A DNA stretch of 64,000 bases from Strigamia acuminata. Lineage: Eukaryota > Arthropoda > Chilopoda > Geophilomorpha > Linotaeniidae. Location of the stretch: the NCBI GenBank assembly GCA_949358305.1, contig OX442314.1, positions 11,835,060-11,899,059 on the forward strand, written 5' to 3'. Of this stretch, positions 1 to 11,438 are shown in pieces. Numbering within the stretch: the stretch's first letter is position 1; each line of letters starts with the position of its first letter. The position numbers and the translations under genes were made by a program. The notes below the pieces were generated by a model. That model did not search any database and was not told the origin of the DNA. It saw only the letters and a list, made by a program, of their open reading frames with translations.

Positions 1-263
1 ATTGTTAGTTTTATAAAACGCAGAAACTACAAATAAAGTGTAAATAATCAACATTTATTATGATAAAATGTGGGGATACACCGAATAGTAAGATCACCAA
101 ATACCGGTTAGATACCGAATATTAAATTTACCAAATACCAAATGATTTTTCGATAATTAGACACAATTTGTATCCTTTAATTGTGTTCACGAATCTACAG
201 TAAACAAGGGATGGATGGGCAATTCATTAAACAATATAAATTTGGGTTTTCAACATGGTGACG

Positions 264-305
264 TGTGACGTCATTCCCATTAAATCACATGAGGATGACG
301 TCACA
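264..305. promoter_or_regulatory. Inverted pair of CRE/ATF-type sites
   Basis: Two perfect TGACGTCA octamers sit at 266-273 and 296-303. They lie inside an 11-base inverted repeat (TGTGACGTCAT at 264-274, ATGACGTCACA at 295-305) with a 20-base spacer. TGACGTCA is the consensus CREB/ATF site. The surrounding 1-529 is AT-rich and holds no gene I can support. A promoter role is inferred. Confidence 0.35.
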
Positions 306-529
306 TGTACAGACACGAAACGAGTTTTAGAGGCGTTTTAGAGTTTTTGAATGCAGCTGTACTCAAAAATGTCAATTGTAAAGTTGTAAAGTTGTACATT
401 TGAAATGTAATTAATGATAAATTACTATGTTACAAATTTCATCATAAAGGTTTCCTGCCTCACTAATCATTCTCTCACTGTACACACTACTTGCTTGGGC
501 TAAAAGAAATTTCTTTTACTATTTTAGCA

Positions 530-817
530 TCACTGTGGATACACATCTATGTTGTTTCCACCATAGCAAAGAGTTTTCTGATCATGATAATCAGCAGAAG
601 ATAAATAATCATTCAATACATAGATGTATCGAATGATTAGCAGCTGTGCTAATCTGGCTTTCAGTACTCCAGACCTTTCTGCTAATATTTCATCGTAACA
701 ATCCCAAATTTCTTGATGATTATCTATCAATAAAGTATTGCTCTGTTCAGTTATAAAATCATTATCACAACCTTCATCTATGCCAGATAACTGTTCTTTC
801 AGTTCATTATAAAACAT
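530..817 (-). CDS. Unrecognised reading frame, possible exon
   Basis: A 95-codon frame opens with ATG at 817, just after a possible splice acceptor (CCGCAG). It contains an acidic N-terminal part and a helical leucine/isoleucine-rich stretch around residues 50-75. A 45-base intron (GTGTAT...TTTTAG) can be drawn after the codon for Asp in the C-terminal NNID, but no downstream exon stays open convincingly. I do not recognise the family. It lies downstream of the RMDN-like gene on the same strand but does not resemble an RMDN tetratricopeptide exon. It may be an independent small gene or chance. Confidence 0.25.
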   Translation of the reverse strand: MFYNELKEQLSGIDEGCDNDFITEQSNTLLIDNHQEIWDCYDEILAERSGVLKARLAQLLIIRYIYVLNDYLSSADYHDQKTLCYGGNNIDVYPQ

Positions 818-993
818 TTTTTAACTGCGGAATGATCAGCAGTTGAAAAAAATGCCATTTTAAATCAAGAGTTGAGTAAAGTAACGAGAACAAATAAAAT
901 AACGTACTTAATTTGGCTTAAAAACTCTAAACTTGTTTCCCAAACGTCTGATTTTTGCCACTAATAACATTTTTCGACATAAAAGTGACTCAA

Positions 994-1425
994 ATACCGT
1001 ATTACCCCGCATATTGCCGCATGCCGTTGGGCTTGGGTTTATCAGCTAATTCAAATCTCGCTCAAAAACTCTATACCGGCTTGCGGGTGTAGAGCGAAAC
1101 TTGCTGGTATAAGTGAAAAACTGGGTATTTGTTTTTTTGTTTGAAATAGCCCAGATGAATAATCATGTTAAAATTTGGGCCTGAAACTTAAGTTTGATAT
1201 TCTAAAGATTACTACTAAATTTTTGGGAAAATTTATAGAAATTTAGGCCAATTTCCTACATCCTGAACATCTAAATATGCATTTTAAGCATTGTTTGGGC
1301 TCAAAATTAAAAAAAAATTCGTACTCGCTTACACCGGCATGCCGTTAAAAACGGGGTTTATCGGCATACTGGTAATACTTGTACTATAATGACATGCGGC
1401 AATAGACGGGATAACACGGTACATG
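994..1425. mobile_element. MITE with terminal inverted repeats of about 28 bases
   Basis: The left end TACCGTATTACCCCG... matches the inverted right end TACCGTGTTATCCCG..., and the similarity extends to the shared TATTGCCGCATG, about 28 bases with few mismatches. The ends can be read as a TA target duplication followed by CCG, which would suit the Tc1/mariner superfamily. The interior has no coding capacity. It sits directly downstream of the last exon I can find for the RMDN-like gene. Confidence 0.6.
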
Positions 1426-1489
1426 GGAGATTATGAAAGTTTCTGGAAGATTACAACAAATATGAGACAATACCGAATACAGTACAAAC

Positions 1490-2569
1490 CATTTGTGAAC
1501 GTTGGCATCGTCATCCGTTAAAGCTAAAGCATTTTTAGCATATTTGAGACCTAACGCAGAATAATATCAAATAAAAATTAACATTTGCTAAATTTAATAA
1601 TTAAAAAATTATACCGGTATGCATATATTCTTTTTTCGCTTCAATATTTCCCTTCTCGCCGGAAATCACACCACACACGTGACAAGCTTTAGCGAGTCTC
1701 CATAAATAATCATGCTTATCAATATACTATAAAGAAATAAAAATAAGTAAAAAGAGCAAAAATAAAAATTCTTATCAAATAGCCTATAACCTTGTTGTGA
1801 TAACTTGATATTTTGTTATGCAACATTAAATAATTATCCGGCTTTTTCGCTAAATGTTCTAAAATGTCATCTATAACCGCTAAACGTTTCTTAAAACTTA
1901 ACTTATCATTACATGTTAAATTATTCTTGTTATTAGAACCATTCGATTCTGTTGATGAAGTGTCGCTTGGATTTCTACGAGCAATTTCCACATCATCTTC
2001 ATCATATTCGTCCTCTTCTACACCACAACTTCCATTTCGTTTTTTGAAAACTTCCAGCATATTATCCTCTCTAGAAAAAATATAAAAACATGAAAAATTA
2101 AAACGTAGTGGTTTGAAAACGGTAGGGATTAAGAAACGTACAAAAATTAAATTAAATTAAATAATAAACATTAAATAATTTCGCATTTCATGCAATTTAA
2201 CCATCTTACATCCCTACCTAATGAACGGTTGTCGAAGCACTTCCAAAGAAGGAATAATTAAAACATAATTAAATAAAAAATTCAAATTTTTCTAATATTT
2301 TTTTTTTTTTCGTTTTACCCTTCATCAGAAAAATCGTAGTAAACATCCGATGTTTCGTCACTGAAACTCGAACCTGGAGCCAACCCCTTTCGTTTGCCTT
2401 TCAAATCGGAAATGTCCCTTTTAATATCACTAACAATCTGAGTAATATTACGGAGTTCATCGTGCAACATGGTTTGAATTTTATAAAACAAGTAATAGCT
2501 GCCTGCCGTCACGCACAAGCCGACCCCAGCTCCGGCCATTGCGGCATAAATGACGGTCGTGCGGTTCAT
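1490..2569 (-). CDS. Regulator of microtubule dynamics (RMDN/FAM82)-like protein, partial
   Basis: Four exons join in frame: 2319-2569, 1791-2070, 1615-1726 and 1490-1550. The first in-frame ATG is at 2569. The product begins with a membrane anchor (AGVGLCVTAGSYYLFY, about residues 13-30), then a coiled region, an acidic linker with DVYYDFSDEG and then the motif YLWRLAKAC. The last exon gives AKNALALTDDDANVHKW. RMDN proteins share this order: an N-terminal anchor, a WRLARA motif and a tetratricopeptide helix ending in HKW. They are mitochondria- or microtubule-associated tetratricopeptide proteins. The remaining repeats should follow, but I find none before the left edge, and a MITE lies right after exon 4. 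The gene may be truncated or have distant exons. Confidence 0.72.
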
Positions 2570-2755
2570 GATCGAGTTTTGCACATTTTGATTCGTGTTG
2601 ACATCGTAGATATATAAATGTTTACAAAAAAAGTAAATCTGGTGTAAATAAAGTCATCTAAAAAAAGCCGCATTCATTAAGGCAAAGGAAGAAAAACAGG
2701 ATGCAATGACACCTGCCAGCGCAGCTTTCTAAATACCACCGCATCTGAATTCCAC

Positions 2756-3080
2756 AACGCCTTCTAATGGCGACATAATACAACTAAATCTACTTATTTT
2801 CACATCTTTAAATTTTGTTTTTATTTTTTATTTGTACTTGAAATATCTAAATTTATGTTTGAAAATAAAAATCTTTTTTCACATATTTTTAGTTTTGTTA
2901 AAATAAATATCTACCATCGCATCACGGATTAACAATAATTAATAATACAGCGCAATCTAATGGCGACACAACACAACAAACTCTACTTATTTTCACGAAA
3001 ACAAATATTCTATTTTATTTTCCAACGTTGTTTTATTTTTAATTTGCACTTGAAATATCTTATTTAGTATTGTTCTTGAA
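2756..3080. repeat. Two related AT-rich copies side by side
   Basis: The segments 2756-2880 and 2949-3080 share the core TCTAATGGCGACA followed by ACTTATTTTCAC and then TTGAAATATCT. Each is about 125 bases. No ends or coding capacity are visible, so they are probably decayed copies of one repeat. The rest of 2590-3890 shows no gene I can support. A somewhat GC-richer stretch at 3240-3560 is unassigned. Confidence 0.4.
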
Positions 3081-3890
3081 AGAGAAATATGTTATTTTTT
3101 ATATAATTGTTAACAAAAAAAATTGGAGGTAATTAAGTGATATGCCAAAAAAGCAAATTAAAAGGCAAGCTGACACACTCAGCGCCTTTATTGGTGGCGT
3201 CTTAAATCATGGAAGATGCTAGCAAACTTCCCCAATTTTGAAACAGCTAAGCTAGGAGAGCGGCCAGATTTATACCCTGATATGCGCTTGGGACGCAACT
3301 GTGTGAGAAGGTACTCGTACCGTGCGTGCTGTGGCAGCGGGAATACCTACTCATATATGGTCTTGTGTGGTTAAGGGACACTACCTCTGAGCAGATCTGC
3401 CTAATAACAGCGATCAATGTTCAGATGTGTCTCAGACACACGCCTCCATCAGCTGACTACTTGTTATTTCCTTTATATAGCACTTGGATTTCTAACTTCC
3501 ATTACACTGGTCCGTCTGAGTTTGATGATGTATTTCGAGTTATTTGTAAAACAAGGTAGATTTCTATCAACTCCAACAAATAAATTGAAAATAAAGTTAT
3601 CTTTTTAAATGTTTGATAATATTTGAGTTTTATTTGTTTTTCGAATTAATAATTGGAACTTAAGTGTCTGATTTATACATCAACTGGAAATTGAAAAGCT
3701 AAAAAATGGTTGGTTCCCAATTTGATCACCAGTCAGCAACACTACCAGCACATTTCTATTCCCATGCGAGTATTGAGTTCAGTACAAAAAAACAAAGAGT
3801 TAACAGAAAAATCTATTTTATTAACGTCAATAAGTTACACAAATTCATGCTAACATCGACGAAATCAAAAACAATGAACGTAGAAAATGA

Positions 3891-6800
3891 TTAATAACCA
3901 TTTTTTCCTTTCGAGGATAAATTCATTTCGATACATTTTTTAATTTCCAGCCCCAAAGCGCGAGCCAATGGTGGCGGGACGGCATTTCCCACCTAAATAA
4001 AATCAAAAACAATTACAAAAAAATTCCACCAGTTCTATATATAAAAAAAAAACGTATTTTCACCTGTCTATGTCGATCCAGAACAGATCCGTGAAACTTA
4101 TACGAATCAGGAAATCCTTGTGATCGAGCACACTCACGAACACTTAAAACCCTGTGTTGGTTCGGATGCAAAACTTTACCCTAAAAACCCAAAAATAAAT
4201 TAAAAAAAACAAAACCTAAAACAAATCGTCATCTTTACTTGTTTTCCCATGGGCTCGGGATTTGTAATGGTAGTTTTAAAATGACTATCGAGATCCAAGC
4301 GCCCGTAAAGACCCGCCCAATTATTATGTCTATTTCCCGTATGCGGAAGACACCATGGAATAATAGTGTTGTCTTGCGGCTGTCGGTAGAGCGGATTGCA
4401 TTTTCTGAACGTCCTATCCTCAACGCACTGACAAACACCTCTGAAAGCACCGCTTTTCGAGAGTCCGTGTTTAGCATCGTCGTATCGGTACACCCTAGAA
4501 GAAATAATAATTAATTTTGATAAAAACACTGACAAATTAAATAAAATTTACAATTTTTTAGTGATGGTTCCATCGCTTAGTGCGATTTCTGTGTTGGGCA
4601 AATCGCGCCAATCACACGACGGCTCGCACGGGATCAGCTCAAATCGAGCTAATACGAGTGGCTTCATTTCTTTGCAAATGTGATCGTAGATTCTATCTTC
4701 TTTAATGTTTCGACGCATCTGGAATGATTTTTCGTATTGGTTTAATTGAAAAATAAAATAAAAACGCGAGATTTTATACCAGTTTTTGGAAATGTGACTG
4801 TTCCGTTGGATGGTAGTCGAGTTTGCCAATTCTGTCACCATTTTTAATAAGCGGTAAATCCGACAGACTGTCCCGCACGGTCACGTATCGGTACGGAGCT
4901 GAAGTTGTCCATTGCGTGTTGATTTTGTACCTGCAATTGTCAACCACTGCGCTGCAATTGTTTTCCTGCTTGAAAACGTGCAGGGGTTCGGGAAATAGTG
5001 GCAATTTCTCGCCCGGTGCTGCGGCCAAAATAAAAGCGCTTCAAACAAAAACGAAATAATTAACATCAAATTAAAAACATGAAATAAAAATCCAAATTTT
5101 ACCGCATTCGAGATTGTGGCACGCCGTAATTCCCCGCTTGAAGCGCGCCAAAAGTGCACTGGTAGCCCATTTCGATCAAACATTGCAGACTTAATTTTAA
5201 AATCATATTCTCTTTAAAATTCAGAAAATTTCGAACATTTTCGAGAAGAAAATATTTCGGTCGATAAAATTCACAATAACTGAGGTAGGTCGCGATTAAC
5301 GAATTTTTGAATTGAGAATATTGCCCCGTAGTGAATCGATTCATGCCGCTGAACCCCTGGCAGGGCGGTCCGCCACAAAGGAACTCCACGTCGCCTTTCC
5401 CCGGCAATGTTTGACCATCTTTAGTTCTAGTTTTGCCCTTTTAAATCAAAACGAGATAAATTAATTTATGTTTATCGTATTTGCAAAGCTCCAATTACTA
5501 CCTCCATAATCATCTTCAGTAAAACATTACAATCTTCGTTATAAACGTTGCACTTCGGATTATTTTTCTGGTAAGCTCGAGCCGCAATATTGTCATTTTC
5601 GATGGCCCAAAACGACTCACACATTCGAGATTGATGCAATCCTTCTGATAATCCTTTAGAAAAATAATAATTAAGTATTCAAATATAAATAAATACAACG
5701 AATCGTTATTTATTAGGAACCTCCACATCCAGCAAACACATCCATGGTTTTTAAACGTCGGGAAGTAACTCGATTGGCTGTTTTCTCATTTCTTAGTCTT
5801 TTTAATTCACTCGATGGTTCTTCGAACGTCTTTAGATCTGCATCGTACACCTAAATAATTAAAAAACATTAGAAAATCAGATGTGTTTTAATTAAAATAA
5901 GACTAACAACCTTATTAAAATAAAAGTTATGCTCATTGGAATCCCAAAAAAACTGGGTTTCTGATAAATCATTACAATAGCTGACGTTGCACTTTCCCTT
6001 AACGATTGAAAAATCAACCGCGGCCTCTATAAAAACAAAAACAAAATTGTTATTTGAATTTCCTTTACAGCGATCGATTTTAAGCGCTCAAACCTTCGTT
6101 GCTCCAATACAAGTAATTGAAATCGCTATGAAAACTTGCCGTATCACCTTCGTGAGTGTTCTCCGGTCGATAAAGCTTTTTAATTCTTAATTTAACATCA
6201 ATTGGCTCAACTAAATCCTTAGAATTAGTTGAGCGGCAATATATATTTTCTATGTGACCTATTCTGAACGGTTCTTGAATGACACCATTAACAGTGTTTT
6301 TACTTTTCCGGTAATATTCGGGATACAGCTTTTCATCGACCTGGATTAAATCAAATCAAATTAAATTAACACTGCCAAATATATATTAAAAATTAAAAAA
6401 AATTTAAATTACTTTTTTGAATGATGGCTTTTTTAATTTCAACGAGGGCGCTGGTTCGGCATCAAATTCAAACGCGTCGGGCGTCAAAAATACTTGATCA
6501 CCGACGGAATATTCAACATCGTTCCAAGTAACCGAATTGTAATAAATGTATTTTGAATTTCTATTCACTTCGTCTTCAATTTGAATCATTTTCTTCTAAA
6601 AAATTGATAAAATAAAAATAATTAGTAACTGTAAGATGGTAAAATGTAGTATTTTGGTGTTTTCAAACCTCTTTTGCCGATTGCAATCTCTTACAACACG
6701 GACAGTAATTATAATAGATTTCATCTTCCTTCAAGTATATTTCTGGTGGATCTTCGAAACGCGCGCTGGATCTTTGATACCACTTCTCATAAAAATAACA

Positions 6801-9144
6801 ACCATCTTCGTTTTGTTCGTCTTCCACTTCATTTCCCCCTAAAAATGCCCAATTAGAGGGCGGCGGTTTGTAAACGACCGAACATTTTGATTTAACATCT
6901 GATAGCTGCACATTTTCACATTCGTCGACTAAAAATAAGAGATTTTTCTTGGCAGTTCCCCCTAAAACCGTGTCGGAGCCGTTACTAGAGTAAAATGTGT
7001 TTAAAAAACAAGTTAGAAATTGATTAAAATATCTCTTAATGATGTTTAAAATACCAGAACCAATGGCAATGGAATAATTTGGCGTTATTCTTATTTTCCC
7101 ACAAGTACACCACTTTTCCTACTAATATTGAATCGATTGATTGGTCGGGAGTGACAATCACGGAATCGCCAACTTTAATCTAAATTTATAAATTAAATAA
7201 ATAATTTTAATTTATTATTATTATTATTATTATTATTTTGTAATTTCTTACCACTTCACCATTAACCTTCACTGCACTGTAAAACGATTTATCAGCAATA
7301 GTTAATTCCTTTTTTCCCACCCAAGCCACCCGAGCACTGCACGAGTCGGAATTTCGCTGCCGTGTAAGTTTGGGAAAATTTACTTCACTTTCAATCTAAA
7401 AATCGAATAAAAAATTATAATTAAATAAATCGTAAAACTTAATTAAGGTATTACGTCTTTTAGAAATTCATCTTCGGAATCGCTGAATTCATTTTCACTA
7501 CTATCACTTTGTTGCTAAAATAAAAAAAGGTAAAACAAAAATTAATTTCTATACTAAATATAAAATATTTCCTTCTAACTCACTTTGCCGCGCCCGTTTT
7601 CCACTAATTTCGGACTGGTTTTTAGTTCACGCGCAATTTGGTCTCTGAACATCGTTTCAAAAACTTTTCTAACTACAGGTGTCGTTGTAGCTTTCGATCC
7701 TTTCTGTTTCTCTCTAACAACTCTCGGCAACCGATCAACTTTCTGTGAGCTGACCTTCTGCTTAGTTTCAGGAGATTCAGCTGCCTCGTGTCTATCTCGT
7801 ATTGTAACTCCAGCGAGTCGCGTCAGTGTTTTCATACACTTCGTTTGGCACAAAGAATTTTCGTCGTATTCGGCAGCGTCGTCGTAACTGGAGAGATGAT
7901 CAGCTATGAATTGAGCATGATGAATTAAATTCTCTTCACTAAAATTACTGAATCCTTTCGGTGGCGTGTGTACCTACAAGTACAATAATCATTTAGAATA
8001 AAGTACATAAACGAACAATTTTTGTCTGACTTGTATTTTATTTATTAGATCTTCGTACGTTCCATTCTCATTATCCTCCAGAAATTCAATCACCAATTTA
8101 CTTAAATACACTTTAATCATGGTGGATTTCATAAAAGGTGCGTACGACGTGTTGGGTGTTCCCAAATAATAATTGGCAAATTCTAAAAAAAAAAAAAATA
8201 ATAATAAAAATTAGAATAAAATAAAATAAATTGATCTAGAAATTCTTACCGGATGAAATCCCTATGATTACATCACTACCTCCGTCGTAGCCACTGCTCC
8301 ACCACTCAGTAATAGGCCCAATCAACGAAACACACACACCACCTGTAATCGAAAAATATTGATTTTCCATTTCGTAACAGCGAATTAAAAATTGACCTTC
8401 TGGACTGAGATCATCATCAAATATCGGTTTAACACAACCGCTGAGAGAGAGAATTTGTCCATCCTCTATTAATCCGGAATCAAAAGGACATAAATGCATT
8501 TTTTTGTCGTACACGCTAAAATCAACGATTTTATAATCGGGTTTGGAGTCTTCGTCGTAGTTGAAAGCGCCACCAGTGTCCACGCTCAACTTTGCGTCAA
8601 AAATTACGTCGGTTTCACTCAACTATATAAAAATAAACACCAGATTAATCTATTCAAACTGTTAGAAATAAAAAATTAAAAAAAAATCGATCGTTTACTC
8701 CATTATCTGTATTCTCTGTATATGTAACCAGATTATCGTCTAAAAATTGCAAACAACTAGAACATCTGGAAGGTCGCGATTTTTTGCACTCGTTTAGTTC
8801 TAGTTCTTCATATTTCATTTTTTTGGTAATTAAGTTGTTGGTACCACTAGATTTACGTTTGGAAGAGCTGAAATTAAAAAATGAATGATTATATCTTTTG
8901 GAAATTGATATTAAGCAGTAAATTAAACACTCACAAGCAATCTTCTAGCACGATGCGGAGTTCTTTCAATTCTAGTTCATTTGTGTCTGTATTGTCTGTA
9001 TTGTGGTTGTTCTTTAAATAGTTTTCTACTTCATTTCTATCTAGCAGAACTTCGACTGATTTCATTCTGAAATCACAGCAAGGTGGAATATGTGCAAGAA
9101 TGTCAATACTAGAAAGCCTACCTCAATTTCTCTATTTCTTGCAT
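3891..9144 (-). CDS. DNMT1: DNA (cytosine-5)-methyltransferase 1, maintenance type
   Basis: Maintenance methyltransferase that copies CpG methylation at replication. Coding exons (minus, 5' to 3'): 9122-9144, 8935-9066, 8699-8867, 8250-8622, 8031-8182, 7584-7973, 7455-7514, 7252-7395, 7055-7179, 6669-6984, 6413-6595, 6094-6340, 5911-6026, 5721-5850, 5502-5653, 5103-5437, 4780-5038, 4552-4718, 4239-4494, 4064-4180, 3891-3992. They sum to 3,948 bases, exactly 1,316 codons with the stop. Seen in order: an RFTS domain with zinc ligands ([22 protein letters not shown]), a short acidic linker, two BAH domains ([24 protein letters not shown]) and the catalytic motifs I (DVFAGCGG), IV ([10 protein letters not shown]), VI (LLENVRNF), VIII ([11 protein letters not shown]), IX ([13 protein letters not shown]) and X ([10 protein letters not shown]). 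The usual CXXC zinc finger between RFTS and BAH1 is absent, the N-terminus is very short and I see no PCNA-binding motif. A further upstream exon cannot be excluded. Confidence 0.96.
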
Positions 9145-9554
9145 TGGAGAAAATCTAGAACAGAGAATAAATATGATTCAAAATGTTACACTATTTTTAA
9201 ACTGCAGTTTCTGGCATTTAATTATTCGACATTTCTTTTGCCGCGCTTTTCAAGGCACAAAGCGGGAAAGTGACACAGATCGACAAAAATTAGCTCCACG
9301 TTCCAATAACCAATAGAATTTAACTATTTGGTCACGTGATCAAATGAATTCTAACGATTTTGTGCTTTTATTTCTCGTTTTATTTTTATAAAATATATTT
9401 TCAATATATTATTTTATTTTATGCTTAAAATTCTGCTAAATAAATTATTTTAAGCAATAAAAATATCATTGCAAATTTTTCAGCATCGAGCGGGCGCTAA
9501 CCTTAGTTCGAATTTTTCCCACTATAATTCTCTTTTCCACGTGTGTGCAGCAAA
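9145..9554. promoter_or_regulatory. Divergent promoter between DNMT1 and NOP53
   Basis: The 410 bases between the two start codons contain paired CCAAT boxes (from 9303) and E-box palindromes CACGTG at 9333-9338 and 9538-9543. The placement suggests one shared bidirectional promoter. Transcription starts are not determined. Confidence 0.5.
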
Positions 9555-11350
9555 ATGGCGCCGGTGAAGGAGTCCAAGTCTCCGCAAAAAGCAAAGAAAG
9601 TTCGTGTTCGTGGTAGTAAACATAAAAAGAAGAATTGGCGTCGTGAAAGTAACATTAAAGATGTTGAGGACTTTTTGGACGAAAAGCGAAAAGATGATAG
9701 ATTTAGGTAAAATAGACATGTTCTCATATTTTTGCGCAATAATCAAATTTCACTTTTCTTACCAGGTCGAAATCGCAGAGAACTGACGACGAACTGTTCC
9801 AAATCCAACGAAAAATTTCTAAACGAGGAAAACTTGTCAGCGATTTGAAAAAAAGAAACGCCGGACCAAAATTTACATGTTTGGATATTGATGATGGAAT
9901 AGAACCAATCCTTAAACCGTAAATTTCGTTTTTAACTTTAAATTCCATGGAAAACCTTAAAATTGATTCGATTTCAGGAACACCAGTAGTAAAGCATCGA
10001 AAATAACGCGTAATCCGATACAGAAAGCTAAATTCAAGTTGGCGCAGAGCAAAAATAAGACAGATCGCAGTGGAAATCATTTTATTTCATTGTGGACACC
10101 AAATAAAGATATTTGGCAAGACGGTATTACATATTTTAATTAATCTCGTCCGATTTAAATGACATATTCTCATATTTAATTTAATTAGACAAGAAAACAT
10201 TTGAAAATCAATATTTACAAGAGGCGGACGAATATTTCCAGCAGCAAACGTGTAAAGTACAAGTAAAGGTAATGAAACAACAAAAGAAACGTTAAAACAA
10301 CATCCAGAAAAATTAATAAATTGATTCTAATTGCAGCCGCCGTCGTCTTATTACGCGAAACCAAGCACTTTACCTGCTGTAGAGGTACCCGACCCGGGAG
10401 CATCTTATAACCCCGTTTACGAAGATCATCAAAAATTATTGCTAAAAGCGCGCGAAATTGAAGTTAAAAAGAGGAAAGAGGAACAACATTTAAATCGAGT
10501 GTTAACGCAACAGTTTCCCACAATAAAAGACGCTCCCACTGAAGTATGCCGTGTTTTTGACGATAATTATCCGGTATTAATTCCGATTTATTTATTTAGG
10601 CAACTTGGCTGCAAGAAATGTCTCAGGGAATGAACCCGAACGAAGCCAATGAAAGCGGAAGTGAAGTTGAAGATTTCGACTTAGATTTTCTGAGTGTTAA
10701 TCCGCCAACTTTAAATAACAAAAAAACAAAAGCGAAAAGAAATAAAGAGAAGAAACAGAAAATGCTCGAGTCCAAGTTAAAGAAGGAAAAAGGCGAACGG
10801 AAACGGGAGAATGAAGTTTATAAGTAAAAAAAATTAATAAATAAAGAGATAAAACATTACCGGGTATTTATATAAATATTTTCTTTTCTTTGTTTAGGAT
10901 AAAATCGTTTCTAACGACCATAAAGAAGAAGGAAAGATTGACGAAAGAACGTCTAATCCGTCGCAGAAAACGTAACATCAAAGCAATGGCTTTACCTGGC
11001 AGATTAGGTCGCGTTAAATATGAAGATCCTCATATAGAATTAACGTTAACGAACGAATTGCAGGGCTCGTTACGCGAAATGAAGGTGAGTTTTAATTAAA
11101 AGGGGTAACTAATAAATATTTGTACTAATTTAGTTGTAATTTTTGCCACCAGCCGAAAGGTAGTTTGTTGGAGGACAGGATGAAGAGTCTTCAAAGGAGA
11201 AATATGATCGAACCGATGGTTCGGCAGAAGTACGTTTCGTTTTTAAAACATTTTACTCAACTCATATTAACACATTCATTAAAATTTTTCAGGAACAAAC
11301 GAAAATATAAACTCAAAAAATTCGTTAAAAAAAGCCATAAAGACGAATAA
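9555..11350 (+). CDS. NOP53: Ribosome biogenesis protein NOP53 (GLTSCR2)
   Basis: Nucleolar factor needed for large-subunit assembly; it recruits the exosome helicase during 5.8S processing. Nine exons: 9555-9706, 9766-9918, 9978-10123, 10189-10268, 10337-10543, 10600-10823, 10898-11084, 11153-11229, 11293-11350. They total 1,284 bases, or 427 codons plus stop. Family motifs are clear: a basic N-terminus (RGSKHKKKNWRR), PDPGASYNPVYEDHQ in the middle, a long lysine/glutamate-rich helical stretch and a conserved C-terminus (GRLGRVKYEDP, LLEDRMKSLQRRNMIEP, KRKYKLKK). An AATAAA lies at 11376-11381. The stop is 88 bases from the LYST stop, so the two 3' UTRs probably overlap. Confidence 0.94.
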
Positions 11351-11438
11351 TTATACAATATTTGTATACAGATGAAATAAATCTCAAATATCCATAATTT
11401 CATTTTGATTATTATAATTATTATGATGAAATGTGAAA

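Noticed and set aside
3240-3560. Possible structured RNA gene in a GC-richer stretch
   Set aside because: I could not match it to any snRNA, tRNA or rRNA fold or to box motifs.
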